40,411 bases of DNA. Origin: a candidate division FCPU426 bacterium (GTDB lineage Bacteria; Oederibacteriota; PGYV01; Palsa-1178). A program made the position numbers and the translations under genes. The notes beneath the pieces were generated by a model. The model made no database searches. It saw only the letters and a list, made by a program, of their open reading frames with translations, and was not told where the DNA came from. Shown piece after piece: positions 1 to 7,835 of the stretch (position 1 is the first letter of the stretch; every line of letters starts with the position of its first letter). The stretch covers positions 1-40,411 of the forward strand of contig PMTB01000268.1 in NCBI GenBank assembly GCA_003167475.1. Direction: 5' to 3'.

Positions 1-1053
1 AACAACCTGGCGTATGGGTTCTGCTACGATGACGTCAGTAACCAGTCAACTACGTTGGTCAGCACAAACCCCCGCGGTATGGTGGTTGTGATCGGAGCCA
101 ATAACCTGGCCACCCTGACAAAGACAATGACGCCTGTCAACACGGCAACCAGGACATTTACAATGACAGCGACCAGGACAAGCACAAGCACAAGCACTTC
201 AACTGCAATATCAACAGCGACAAGCACGGCTTTAGCGCTGACAGTGACTGCAACAGCCACAAATACAAGGACACTCACGGCTGTAAATACGCCGACCCTT
301 ACCCCTGTAATAACAAATACCGCTCAAAATACGGCCACCAGGACATCAACAGCCGCCGGCACTTTTACTCCGCTTCTGACATCTACACCCGCCAACACGG
401 CAGTAAATACTGCCGCAGCGACGGCAACACCTTCCAATACCACGGCAGCCACAGCCCTCAATACTTTCACCCGGACAACGACGGCAACCGTCTTCATGAC
501 CCAGCCGCCTACCGCCACACCAAGCGCGGCAGCCTCCATGTCCGCAACCCGTACATGGACAAATACGGCGGTAAATACTTTTACAGTCACGCCTTCAAAC
601 ACTGCCCAGTTTACTTCAACCCGGACATTTACATCGACCGCCACACAAACTTTCACTTTGACAAGCGCTGATACGGCCACACCCTTAAATACGCTTACTC
701 CGACAGCGACAAAAACGCAGGGCGGGGAATTTGAGATACAAGACCCTGTCGCGTACCCAAACCCGGATAATGTTATAAATAATACAGGGGTGAATATCAG
801 GTTCAAACTGACGGTAACAGCAACAAAGATAAAGTTCAGGCTGTTTACAGTGAGTTACAGGCACATAAGGGAAGAATCATTTACGGCCGGCCAGGTAAGT
901 GGGGGCCTTACAACCGGGACCAATGTTATTACCATACCGCCAAAATATTTTACAGGATTAGCCGCCGGCACCTATTACTATATGTTGTCCGCCGAGGACG
1001 GCAGCGGGAACAAAACCTCCTCAGGGCTTAAAATAATCATTATAATAAGATAA
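1..1053 (+). CDS. C-terminal part of a secreted Thr-rich stalk protein (5' end outside window)
   Basis: The frame is open from base 1, so this is the 3' end (about 350 codons) of a longer gene. The first ~37 visible residues are the end of an upstream domain. About 200 residues follow (nt ~112-720) in which Thr occupies nearly every second position (TATRTSTSTSTSTA type). A ~110-residue C-terminal domain begins at 'VAYPNPDN' and contains 'GLAAGTYYYML'. The YPNP motif, the G-x-Y strand near the end and the terminal position fit FlgD-Ig/T9SS-type-A-like C-terminal domains; that is a fold-level resemblance, not a proven sorting signal. The alternating Thr pattern suggests an extended, probably glycosylated spacer between a surface domain and an anchor. 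Two further proteins in the window share this architecture. Sure of the gene; function unknown. Confidence 0.8.
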   Translation, partial: NNLAYGFCYDDVSNQSTTLVSTNPRGMVVVIGANNLATLTKTMTPVNTATRTFTMTATRTSTSTSTSTAISTATSTALALTVTATATNTRTLTAVNTPTLTPVITNTAQNTATRTSTAAGTFTPLLTSTPANTAVNTAAATATPSNTTAATALNTFTRTTTATVFMTQPPTATPSAAASMSATRTWTNTAVNTFTVTPSNTAQFTSTRTFTSTATQTFTLTSADTATPLNTLTPTATKTQGGEFEIQDPVAYPNPDNVINNTGVNIRFKLTVTATKIKFRLFTVSYRHIREESFTAGQVSGGLTTGTNVITIPPKYFTGLAAGTYYYMLSAEDGSGNKTSSGLKIIIIIR

Positions 1054-1056
1054 AAG

Positions 1057-1075
1057 AGCGGGTACAGACCCCGCT
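1057..1075 (+). terminator. Weak stem-loop after the stalk gene
   Basis: AGCGGG (1057-1062) can pair with CCCGCT (1070-1075) four bases after the stop codon. No T-run follows, so intrinsic termination is doubtful. Confidence 0.25.
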
Positions 1076-1179
1076 GGCTGATAGTGATGGCAACGCATTG
1101 AAATTATTCATGTTTCAGCAATAAATCCCGTCCTTTTTCGTCTATATAGATGAGGGCCGTATTTAAAAGGAGGGATAAC

Positions 1180-1407
1180 ATGTTTGGGAACAAATCAACC
1201 GCGTTTGTCACTGTTAATACACATAATTGTATTGCCTGTAATAAGTGCGTGGAAGTGTGCGGCAACAGCGTTCTCGCCATAAAGGGGCCGTCATTCCACA
1301 GGCACGTGCACCTGATAAGGAAAGACGCCTGCAAAGGCTGCCTGAAATGCGTCCAATGTTGTGAAAACGGGGTTTTTGGGATAAAAACTATTTATACTTG
1401 TCTTTAA
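1180..1407 (+). CDS. Small 2[4Fe-4S] ferredoxin-type protein
   Basis: A 75-residue protein with two complete Cys motifs, CIACNKCVEVC (residues ~24-34) and CKGCLKCVQCC (~54-64). Both have C-x2-C-x2-C-x3-C spacing, which binds [4Fe-4S] clusters, but neither is followed by the Pro usual in clostridial ferredoxins. It should be a soluble electron carrier or the cluster module of a larger redox complex; no partner enzyme lies next to it. The frame is open from an ATG at 1150, but a strong Shine-Dalgarno sequence (AAAAGGAGGG) ends five bases before the ATG at 1180, which I take as the start. Its last 20 bases overlap, tail to tail, the end of the minus-strand lipoprotein gene. Family call fairly certain; redox partner unknown. 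Confidence 0.8.
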   Translation: MFGNKSTAFVTVNTHNCIACNKCVEVCGNSVLAIKGPSFHRHVHLIRKDACKGCLKCVQCCENGVFGIKTIYTCL

Positions 1408-1891
1408 GTGTATAAAATTTTGTGGCAAGTTCTTTTATAACGGATGATATCGCTATGCTTATCGTCTTGTCAAAATCGCCCCGGATGCATACCCCGACTG
1501 CAGTGGAGTTGATCTGGTCAAATTCCTGGAACGACATCCTTACAGAATACGCGACCGGGTATACCGTGCCGGCCGTAACAATCTCAACATTGACGTGCCA
1601 GGTGCCCGCGTTATCGCCGGCCGTGCCGGTCACCCTGTCCGGGTTTGTCCCGGTTTCTTCGGAAGTGACTTCTGTTTTTCCGTTGTTGGATATTATCTTG
1701 TATGTGGAAAAATCATTCTTAAGCTCGTCGGCTATCTGCGAAACCACGCTCTTCTTGTTGATCTTGATATCAGATGAGGAGTAAACGTGCGGGATATCTA
1801 TAGTAAAAGACGTTACTTCTTTGGCGGTGATTTCCTTTGAAAAAGCGCTGCACCCCAGCAACATGAACAAAACAACCAAAAATCTTTTCAT
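1388..1891 (-). CDS. Putative lipoprotein, unknown function
   Basis: A 167-residue protein with a short lipoprotein signal: MKR, a hydrophobic stretch and the lipobox L-L-G-C with Cys14 as the likely lipidation site. The mature part is polar and beta/alpha mixed, with alternating patterns such as 'TWHVNVEIVTAGTVYPVAYSVRMSF' (nt ~1520-1600) that suggest beta strands. I recognise no family. A Shine-Dalgarno GGGAGG lies just upstream of the ATG on the minus strand. The 3' end overlaps the ferredoxin gene by 20 bases in convergent orientation. Probably anchored to the inner leaflet of the outer membrane. Confidence 0.7.
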   Translation of the reverse strand: MKRFLVVLFMLLGCSAFSKEITAKEVTSFTIDIPHVYSSSDIKINKKSVVSQIADELKNDFSTYKIISNNGKTEVTSEETGTNPDRVTGTAGDNAGTWHVNVEIVTAGTVYPVAYSVRMSFQEFDQINSTAVGVCIRGDFDKTISIAISSVIKELATKFYTLKDKYK

Positions 1892-2100
1892 AAAAACCTC
1901 CCTATATACCTGTTATTTTTCAAGGCCGGCGCCTGCGTCAAAACCCGGACATAATAAGATATACACCTGATTAAACGGTTTGAGGATGGCTGTATTCCAC
2001 TTTTAACTGACTTTTATCCGGCACATATATGCCGGCGTTTGCGTGCAGGGTTATCATGAACGACTGGTTTAACTGGCCGTTGCCGGAGATTTTTATTGAT

Positions 2101-2129
2101 TTGCCATGAAAAATAGAAAAGGGTATACT
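2101..2129 (+). promoter_or_regulatory. Sigma70-type promoter for the CxxCxxCC protein
   Basis: TTGCCA (2101-2106), a 17-base spacer, then TATACT (2124-2129). Both boxes match consensus in at least four of six positions. Transcription would begin near 2136, about 57 bases before the ATG at 2193. Confidence 0.55.
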
Positions 2130-2192
2130 GTAAAAGAAATTAATTATGCCGACCCGTAAACGCGAGGCAAATAATGACGGTGGTTCAATTGA

Positions 2193-2621
2193 ATGGGATT
2201 TGAAACGGATTTTGAAAAGTGGAAAGCGGAATATTTCGGAGGGTATTGCATGACAAAATGCGATACGACGTGCTGCGATATGCAGAATGTTTCTTTGTAT
2301 GTGAACGGGAATGAACTGGCTGAGATCTATGGCGGAAAAATAAACCCTGAAAATTTTAAGGAAACGGGCATTAAATCCGCCAAGGCCATGGGGATGTATA
2401 GTATTGAAAGTAAATGCTTTTGCCGGAAATTTGACGAGAGCACGCGTAAATGCCTTATTTACGACCGCAGGCCTGTAAGCTGCAGGGAATACCCGCTGCT
2501 GGTGGAAAAGGACGCCGTTGTGATAAAAAGCGGCTGCCCCCTTACCAAGGGCGACCCGGCGTACAAAAAACTTGTTGAAATAGCGTCCTTGTATGGAAAA
2601 GTGATCGTAAAACGCGCGTGA
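2193..2621 (+). CDS. YkgJ-family CxxCxxCC metal-cluster protein
   Basis: A 142-residue protein with the hallmarks of the zinc/iron-chelating CxxCxxCC family: an N-terminal Cys cluster (residues ~19-28, C-x3-C-x3-CC), then 'CFC' near 72-74, and the block C-L-I-Y-D-R-R-P-x-S-C-R-E-Y-P (~86-100). Other members use these Cys residues to bind a metal or Fe-S cluster; their biochemical role is generally unknown. The codon before the ATG is an in-frame TGA, so the start cannot lie upstream. No good Shine-Dalgarno sequence is visible. It appears monocistronic, behind its own promoter at 2101-2129. Confidence 0.75.
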   Translation: MGFETDFEKWKAEYFGGYCMTKCDTTCCDMQNVSLYVNGNELAEIYGGKINPENFKETGIKSAKAMGMYSIESKCFCRKFDESTRKCLIYDRRPVSCREYPLLVEKDAVVIKSGCPLTKGDPAYKKLVEIASLYGKVIVKRA

Positions 2622-2624
2622 AAT

Positions 2625-2859
2625 CCCTTGCGGATACTTTTATCCCCGGGCCTGCAAACCATCCGGCGAAAGCCCGATCCTGGAATTGCCAGTCAAAGTC
2701 AAGGCCGGCGCTGAATGCGGTGCCTGTGTCCATGGCGCCGTTAAACATCATATATGATCTCCCATAAGAGAGCGTTACAGCCGCTGCCAATTGCCTGAAG
2801 AAAATCCTGTGGTAACCCGCGCTTTTCAATTGTCCTATCGCGGGTCCAAGGTCCCACAT
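2625..2859 (-). pseudogene. Possible remnant of a beta-barrel/outer-membrane protein gene
   Basis: On the minus strand the 333-base gap before the outer-membrane genes reads as protein-like sequence: 'SYGRSYMMFNGAMDTGTAF', then 'SAGLDFDWQF' and 'AGWFAGPGIKVSARDF'. It alternates hydrophobic and polar residues and uses codons like the neighbouring barrel genes. It has no signal peptide, no convincing ribosome site and no barrel end, and the open frame runs on antisense into the CxxCxxCC gene. A second minus-strand frame is also protein-like at its 5' end, which would fit an old frameshift. It may be a decayed relative of the genes at 2955-4471, or a chance frame. Confidence 0.3.
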
Positions 2860-2864
2860 ACATC

Positions 2865-2893
2865 TTTACAAATCACCGCGCACTGGGTATAAT
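2865..2893 (+). promoter_or_regulatory. Promoter of the outer-membrane protein pair
   Basis: TTTACA (2865-2870), 17 bases, TATAAT (2888-2893): five of six and six of six consensus matches. Transcription would start near 2900, giving a leader of about 55 bases before the ATG at 2955. Confidence 0.65.
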
Positions 2894-2954
2894 TTTGTTA
2901 TTCCATACTGGCAACTGTCGGGCCTTTTGATGCAAAAAAAACAGGGAGGAAAAA

Positions 2955-3704
2955 ATGCGTAAAATCGCGGTTTCAGTATTATGTCTTTTATTTTCGGTTC
3001 CGGTTTTTGCAGGCATCGTGGTCAAACCTTTTGGGGGTTATACCACGGTTTCCATGGCGCGTGTAAACAGCGCTTTGGACGGCCTTTATAACTCATCGAC
3101 GTTTGACGGGCTTAATAAAAGCAGGACAAATTTCAGGGATGCCTATCTTGCCGGGCTTGACCTGGGGTATTCATTCATACCAGGGTTGGACGTTTGTTTA
3201 AGGGGCGAGTACATCGGGGCCTATTCGGAATTAAAAGGTAAAAATCCTTCGCCCCCGCCTGACAACCTCGTTTATTCATTTCCGGCCGATATCATGCCCG
3301 TACTTGCCGGTGTTTCCTATACTTATGGTTTTTCCGGATCACCTTTTTCAATAGGCGCGGAAGCTTACGCGGGTTATGGTTTCGCGCACCTGGCTTTGAC
3401 TCAGACTGAAGACGCTTATGACGGCACCTACTCGGTCAAATTCACGGCGCCGACATACGGGGGCGGGTTTGTGCTCGATTCGGCGGTAAAATTCGGCTAT
3501 GCCATATCCAGCATGATAAACCTGAACCTCACGGCCGGTTACAGACAGGCAAAAGTAAGTTATGTAAAATCCTTAAAAGACACAATAGGTTCGTCCATGT
3601 TCACATTTGCCAAGGACGAGGTCATAAAGGGTCCGGACGGCAAGGATCTGAACCTTGATTTCGGCGGATTGATCCTGAACATAGCATTAGGCTTAAACTT
3701 TTAA
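2955..3704 (+). CDS. Outer-membrane beta-barrel protein (paralogue 1)
   Basis: A 249-residue protein with a typical Sec signal (MRKIAV, hydrophobic core, cleavage after VFA). The mature protein starts with 'GIVVKPFGGYT' and continues as alternating amphipathic strands typical of an 8-10-strand barrel, with Gly/Tyr-rich strands such as 'SIGAEAYAGYGFAHLAL'. It ends in '...LGLNF': a terminal Phe is the usual signal for barrel insertion by BamA. Shine-Dalgarno AGGGAGG precedes the ATG. The gene 18 bases downstream encodes a same-length protein sharing the 'PFGGYT-VSMA' start and the 'GYRQAK' strand, so the pair arose by tandem duplication. They are probably co-transcribed from 2865-2893. No specific transport role can be assigned. 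Confidence 0.75.
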   Translation: MRKIAVSVLCLLFSVPVFAGIVVKPFGGYTTVSMARVNSALDGLYNSSTFDGLNKSRTNFRDAYLAGLDLGYSFIPGLDVCLRGEYIGAYSELKGKNPSPPPDNLVYSFPADIMPVLAGVSYTYGFSGSPFSIGAEAYAGYGFAHLALTQTEDAYDGTYSVKFTAPTYGGGFVLDSAVKFGYAISSMINLNLTAGYRQAKVSYVKSLKDTIGSSMFTFAKDEVIKGPDGKDLNLDFGGLILNIALGLNF

Positions 3705-3721
3705 GGGCTAAGGAGGCCAAA

Positions 3722-4471
3722 ATGAAAAAAATAATATTTGCCGGGCTCCTCGCAGCCCTTTCTGCAGCGCAGGTTTTTGCCGGTTTTACTTTAACGCCTT
3801 TCGGCGGTTATACAAGTGTTTCCATGGCACAGCTAAATCACAGGCTGGACTATATCAAAACCTCGATGTTTGGTTCTTCCTCACTTAAGGATAAAAAAGT
3901 AAGTTATTTTCACGACGCGTGGTCAGCCGGGCTTGACGCGGGGTATGATTTTTTTTCCGGCTTTTCAGCGGGCTTAAGGTCGGAGTTCATCGGGTCAGGC
4001 GGATATGTGTATGCCAGGACCATCGCAAGCGTCACGGAGAAGTCCGGCGTTGACGCGAACCTCATACCTGTTATGGCGGGCATATCCTATATGCTCAACT
4101 GGAAGGGCTGCCCTTTCACCATCGGCGCCGACGCATACGCGGGAGTGGGATTCGGCAAAGGCGGATTTTTCCTTAATTATTATGACAGGGACAACCTTGA
4201 AAACCTTTCCATATATGTGCCCATGAGCGGAAATTGCCTTGTTCTTGACGGCGCGCTCAAGGCCGCTTATTCTTTCGGCAGAATGTTCTCCATAAACCTT
4301 TCCTGCGGTTACAGGCAGGCGAAGTTCGATAAGATATTCTGCGATAAGGACGGAACCGCTTATAACGCAAACTGGCAAAAGGGCAAGGAAGCAAAAACAT
4401 TGACCGGCGCGACGCTGGCCCCTGATTTTTCGGGGCTTACAGCAAAACTCGGCGGAAATATAAGTTTCTGA
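3722..4471 (+). CDS. Outer-membrane beta-barrel protein (paralogue 2)
   Basis: A 249-residue paralogue of the preceding gene. It has a signal peptide with cleavage near QVFA|GF, then 'LTPFGGYTSVSMAQLNHRLD', repeated aromatic-edged strands ('IGADAYAGVGFGKGGFFL', 'SCGYRQAKF') and a terminal Phe in 'LGGNISF'. The two copies have diverged most in the loops between strands, as expected for surface-exposed loops. The start has a Shine-Dalgarno (AAGGAGG) eight bases upstream. An intrinsic terminator follows directly, so this is the last gene of the two-gene unit. Family identity beyond a generic porin-like or outer-membrane beta-barrel protein is not visible. Confidence 0.75.
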   Translation: MKKIIFAGLLAALSAAQVFAGFTLTPFGGYTSVSMAQLNHRLDYIKTSMFGSSSLKDKKVSYFHDAWSAGLDAGYDFFSGFSAGLRSEFIGSGGYVYARTIASVTEKSGVDANLIPVMAGISYMLNWKGCPFTIGADAYAGVGFGKGGFFLNYYDRDNLENLSIYVPMSGNCLVLDGALKAAYSFGRMFSINLSCGYRQAKFDKIFCDKDGTAYNANWQKGKEAKTLTGATLAPDFSGLTAKLGGNISF

Positions 4472-4487
4472 TGTGAATATACAAAAA

Positions 4488-4514
4488 GGCGGGCTGTAAA
4501 AGCCCGTCTTTTTT
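4488..4514 (+). terminator. Intrinsic terminator after the outer-membrane gene pair
   Basis: GGCGGGCT (4488-4495) pairs with AGCCCGTC (4501-4508), one G-T pair, with loop GTAAA, followed by six T (4509-4514). Confidence 0.85.
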
Positions 4515-4541
4515 ATTTGAAGGCTGTCACAGGGGGAAAAA

Positions 4542-5363
4542 ATGAAAAAAATTTGCGCCGCGATTTTAATAATTACAGCCATGATAGCCGCCTTGTCCTG
4601 CGGCTGTAAAAGCAATGCCTCGCCTTCTTCTGCCGGACCGGAAGGAACCGCTACCATTACTCCGACTTTTACGGCAGTGCCGTCACCCGGAACTTTTTCA
4701 GGGACTATAACCGGGTTAAGCAATGACCAGGCCGGAAAAAATCTGTATATCACACTCGATATGGACCTGGATTACGCGGACGGCTACGCCGCAAGGCTGA
4801 CGTTAACGGCCTCTTCCGGCACGTCCATTGCGTACAGTTTCCCGCAGGTTGCCGGAGGGCATTATAATGTCTCGGCCTGGATAGACATGGACTCCAACAC
4901 CATACCGGGAGTGGCCGATTATTACGGGAGTTACGGCGCAACATATCCCGCAATGCCGGCCGTGCAAAATGTGGAAATAAACGGCGACACGGCGGGAATA
5001 GACATAACTGTCGTGAAATTGACAGCCAATGTCAGCGGGACAATAACATTCCCCGGAGACGCGGCGGGAAAAAAATACATTGTGGCCATTGACAACGATA
5101 ATGTGGGGACCAACGGCGGGCAGAGGACCTATTACTCTGATTATTGTGCAACCCCCGGACCCACGACAGCCGTCAATTACAGTTTGTGCGTGCCTTTTCC
5201 CATGAATAATTTCACGGTTTACTGCCTTGTATCCATGAACGGGCATTTACTGGCAACCGGCAAAGAATCCGGCGATTATGTGAATTTTGTGCCGGGAAAC
5301 AACCTTGCTGACCCGGCTTTTCCTGTCAGCCCGATAAATTTCTCCCTCATTAAGATGCCGTAG
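4542..5363 (+). CDS. Lipoprotein with two tandem copies of a ~95-residue domain
   Basis: A 273-residue lipoprotein: signal MKKIC..., lipobox A-L-S-C with Cys20 as lipidation site, then a short Ser/Pro/Thr linker (TITPTFTAVPSPG). The rest reads as an internal duplication: 'FSGTITGLSNDQAGKNLYIT' followed by D-M-D-L-D, and later 'VSGTITFPGDAAGKKYIVAI' followed by D-N-D-N. Each half continues with a Y-D/N-rich stretch. The G-T-I start and Asp-rich strand suggest a beta-sandwich (carboxypeptidase-regulatory or pre-albumin-like) that might bind Ca2+; that is inference. The Thr-Pro linker resembles those of the stalk proteins. It lies between a terminator and a REP-like palindrome, so it is probably transcribed alone. 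Confidence 0.7.
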   Translation: MKKICAAILIITAMIAALSCGCKSNASPSSAGPEGTATITPTFTAVPSPGTFSGTITGLSNDQAGKNLYITLDMDLDYADGYAARLTLTASSGTSIAYSFPQVAGGHYNVSAWIDMDSNTIPGVADYYGSYGATYPAMPAVQNVEINGDTAGIDITVVKLTANVSGTITFPGDAAGKKYIVAIDNDNVGTNGGQRTYYSDYCATPGPTTAVNYSLCVPFPMNNFTVYCLVSMNGHLLATGKESGDYVNFVPGNNLADPAFPVSPINFSLIKMP

Positions 5364-5377
5364 CGATAACAAAAACT

Positions 5378-5402
5378 GTAGAGAGGGGGCTTGCTCCCTC
5401 TC
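5378..5402 (+). repeat. REP-like palindrome with 5' GTAG (copy 1)
   Basis: GTAG (5378-5381) runs into the stem GAGAGGG (5381-5387) / CCCTCTC (5396-5402). The GTAG-plus-hairpin layout matches the other palindromes listed here, although the stem sequence differs. Confidence 0.45.
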
Positions 5403-5441
5403 CGGGCGGGGCGTTTCTTTTGACCCGGGAAAGGAAACGAA

Positions 5442-5639
5442 ATGAAATGCACCCTGTGTAAAAAGGACATAGTCAGCTACAATCCAGAGTTTCACCATTT
5501 TGTCATCGATGAGAAGCATTCCACGGATATCTGCGGGGAGTGTACGGACAAGTTTTTCAAATGGCAGGGGAAGAAGATGTCCGTGCTTTTTCCCACAAAC
5601 GCCATGAAGAAGCGTTATGGCGGGGGGAAGCGGGAGTGA
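5442..5639 (+). CDS. Small zinc-ribbon-like protein
   Basis: A 65-residue protein with two CxxC pairs, C-T-L-C at residues 3-6 and C-G-E-C at 31-34. They are 24 residues apart and would form one zinc-binding ribbon. The C-terminal part is basic (KKMSVLF...MKKRYGGGKRE), which would suit nucleic-acid binding. The start is an ATG with GGAAAGGAAACGA just upstream. It stands alone between a REP-like palindrome and the promoter at 5741. No named family recognised. A real small gene is likely because of the paired Cys motifs and the ribosome site. Confidence 0.6.
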   Translation: MKCTLCKKDIVSYNPEFHHFVIDEKHSTDICGECTDKFFKWQGKKMSVLFPTNAMKKRYGGGKRE

Positions 5640-5740
5640 ACCCGGAATTGCGCCGTTGACCGCGGAAATGGATTTTTTCATCAACGGACTAATGTTTTCA
5701 GGCCCCCGTCTTTTTGATAATACATCCATCCTGTTTATTG

Positions 5741-5769
5741 TTGTATCGCCGGCGCACTTATGATATTAT
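5741..5769 (+). promoter_or_regulatory. Promoter with extended -10 for the TPR-barrel gene
   Basis: TTGTAT (5741-5746), 17 bases, TATTAT (5764-5769) preceded by TGA (an extended -10, TGn). The expected transcript start is near 5776, and the GTG start lies at 5832. Confidence 0.5.
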
Positions 5770-5831
5770 TACTCATGGGGGATACAAAAAACTTTTGATT
5801 ATTTTCTAAAATATCATTCAGGGAGGATTAA

Positions 5832-6677
5832 GTGAAAAAACTTTTTATTGCTTCGCTTTCCATGGTTTTTCTTGTTGTTTTTTGTGCAAGCGCTTTTTCG
5901 GCGACTGCGAAGGATTATTATGATTATGGAAAAAAACAACTCGACAGCGGGGACGCTAAAGGCGCCATCAAGTACTTCACAGCGGCGGCGAAGCTCGAAC
6001 CCAGGAACGCGGATTATTATAGGGCCATCGGTGACTGCTATAAGGAAACAGGGAACAAAGCAATGTCCGATAAATATTACGCGTATGCCGACAAGCTTGG
6101 GAAGGGAAGCGCTTCCTTTAAGAGCAATGAGGCAAAAGTCGAGATAACAATGTTCTCCGGAGGCACGTCCTCCACCGGCACCAGCTCCTTTATTCCCGTG
6201 TTCGCCCTGGGTTATACCAAGTACTTAAACCCGACGTTTGACATAGGCGGAAGCGTTGGATATGCCTACGGCGGTAACCAGACATCGGGCATGTCTGGCG
6301 ATTCAGTGTCGCTTTCAGGGGGCGGAGTGATGGTGCAGGCCAAATGTAACTGGCATCTTGATAATCTCATGAAAGGTGTTTTTGTCGGCCCGAATATCGG
6401 TTATCTTCCTATGAACTATCAATACAAGGTTGATATGAGCGGTTTTTACGGAAGCCCGTCTACATCCACATCCAACATTAACATAACCATAATCATGGGA
6501 GGAATGCAGCTGGGTTACATATACACCCTTGACAGCGGGTTCAAACTTACGGGCTTTTTATGCTTTGACATCGCCTCTGAATCCGTAAAAAGCGACGAGG
6601 GATTATTCGGAGGAATGGCGGCGTCAGAGGTGGGATTAATTCAATTCTATGGTATAAGCGCCGGATACGGTTTTTAA
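5832..6677 (+). CDS. Secreted TPR plus outer-membrane beta-barrel protein
   Basis: A 281-residue protein that begins with GTG, five bases after GGGAGG. A signal peptide ends near residue 24 (...ASAFSA). Residues ~26-92 form about two TPR units ('YYDYGKKQLDSGDAKGAIKY', 'AKLEPRNADYYRAIGDCYKE'). From ~105 to the end the chain is Gly/Ser-rich and alternating, ending 'ISAGYGF' with a terminal Phe, so it is a beta-barrel. The layout suggests a periplasmic TPR protein-interaction module tethered to an outer-membrane barrel. It has its own promoter (5741-5769) and terminator (6766-6800). The partner bound by the TPR is unknown. Confidence 0.75.
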   Translation: MKKLFIASLSMVFLVVFCASAFSATAKDYYDYGKKQLDSGDAKGAIKYFTAAAKLEPRNADYYRAIGDCYKETGNKAMSDKYYAYADKLGKGSASFKSNEAKVEITMFSGGTSSTGTSSFIPVFALGYTKYLNPTFDIGGSVGYAYGGNQTSGMSGDSVSLSGGGVMVQAKCNWHLDNLMKGVFVGPNIGYLPMNYQYKVDMSGFYGSPSTSTSNINITIIMGGMQLGYIYTLDSGFKLTGFLCFDIASESVKSDEGLFGGMAASEVGLIQFYGISAGYGF

Positions 6678-6765
6678 TTTTCATCGCGACAGGCATGATC
6701 TGCACGCAAACGGATGATTTTTTGCCATAAAGCCGCAACCTTTGGGTTTATAGCGGAGATAAAAT

Positions 6766-6800
6766 AAAAAACACGGGCTGGTTTTTGGACCGTGTTTTTT
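6766..6800. terminator. Strong terminator, A-run/hairpin/T-run
   Basis: An 11-bp perfect stem: 6766-6776 (A-run plus CACGG) pairs with 6790-6800 (CCGTG plus T-run), with a 13-base loop. The A- and T-runs on both sides would let it work on either strand. It lies 89 bases after the TPR-barrel gene. Up to the next gene at 7032 I see only AT-rich non-coding sequence, with a TTGACA at 6820 that has no well-spaced -10. Confidence 0.8.
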
Positions 6801-7031
6801 GTTTTATTACCCCGGGTATTTGACAACCGGGGTTTTTGCGTGTTGTATAAATAATATCCCCGGAATTTCAAACTAAAATCACACATCCGACCCGCCACGG
6901 TCATACTTTTAACGGCGGAAAAAGTGTCAGTTTAATGGGGAATACAGTCATGCTCCCTGAAGGGGTTTAATTGTATATTAAATGCAGCCGCCCTACACAA
7001 GGCCGGTTAAATACACTTTTGGGAGGTAATT

Positions 7032-7811
7032 ATGAAAAAGTCATTTTTGTTCCTGTTTTTGGCATTGACCTCAGCTTTTCTTGCCGTGATCGTGCCCGGA
7101 TGTTCCAAAGGCACACCCTCATCCCCGAACTCCACTGACACTCCGGTGATAATCCTTAACACACATACCATAACTCCGACATGGACCAATTCTCCTGCCG
7201 TATCGCACACGAATACGCCCACCATCACCCAGACCGCCACTATTTCACCCACAAGCACTTCTACACCTTCCGGTTATATCGTGGATAATTTCGAGTCGGG
7301 CGTGGACAACTGGACCACTGCAAAAGACGGCGGCAGCCTGTCCAACATACATACCGGGATAGTCGGCTCGCCCAATGCCGGCTTATACGGCTCATACGCG
7401 CTCGGAGTGACCGGCGAGGCATGGGCTGAGACAGGTTCCTACTTCGGGTTTTCCAGCGCGCAGAAAACTTTCGGGCCGGTTGATCTAAGTGCTTACGCAA
7501 CGCTAGACCTTGCGGCTTCGGAAAAGATCACATTCACCCCATTATACGGAGGAAGTGTGGTTTATAAGGTGAAAATACAGAGCGGCGCAAACCTGATAGA
7601 AACAACAATCCCGGCTCCGGCCGCTTCAATGGCAAACGTATCTTTGCCGCTTACGGGTTTCACGCTCCCATCAGGGGCCGGCGGTTACACGGCTGCGTCG
7701 GTCCTGGCAAACGCTGACGGGATAATAATCGAGGTTGATATGGTTTCAGGGGTGCAAAACGATTGGATAGGGTATGAGATATACCTTGATAATATCGAAT
7801 TCAAAATGTAG
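7032..7811 (+). CDS. Lipoprotein with Thr-rich linker and jelly-roll (carbohydrate-binding-like) domain
   Basis: A 259-residue lipoprotein: signal peptide, lipobox V-P-G-C with Cys24, a Thr/Pro/Ser linker (~30-80), then a ~175-residue domain beginning 'YIVDNFESGVDNW' and ending 'YEIYLDNIEFKM'. Opening with D-x-F-E-x-G-x-x-x-W and closing with L-D-N-I/V is typical of beta-sandwich carbohydrate-binding modules (CBM11/CIA30-like); the ligand is not predictable. The lipoprotein at 19381 and the N-terminal domain of the protein at 20449 share the opening and closing motifs. Shine-Dalgarno GGGAGG lies five bases before the ATG. The glutathione peroxidase gene follows after 24 bases and may be co-transcribed. 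Confidence 0.7.
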   Translation: MKKSFLFLFLALTSAFLAVIVPGCSKGTPSSPNSTDTPVIILNTHTITPTWTNSPAVSHTNTPTITQTATISPTSTSTPSGYIVDNFESGVDNWTTAKDGGSLSNIHTGIVGSPNAGLYGSYALGVTGEAWAETGSYFGFSSAQKTFGPVDLSAYATLDLAASEKITFTPLYGGSVVYKVKIQSGANLIETTIPAPAASMANVSLPLTGFTLPSGAGGYTAASVLANADGIIIEVDMVSGVQNDWIGYEIYLDNIEFKM

Positions 7812-7835
7812 AAAGTCTTTTTAAGGAGGGATAAT

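Noticed and set aside
4750..5246. Several minus-strand frames opposite the duplicated-domain lipoprotein
   Set aside because: They are Arg/Cys/His-rich with no ribosome sites, while the + strand gene has a signal peptide, lipobox and internal duplication.
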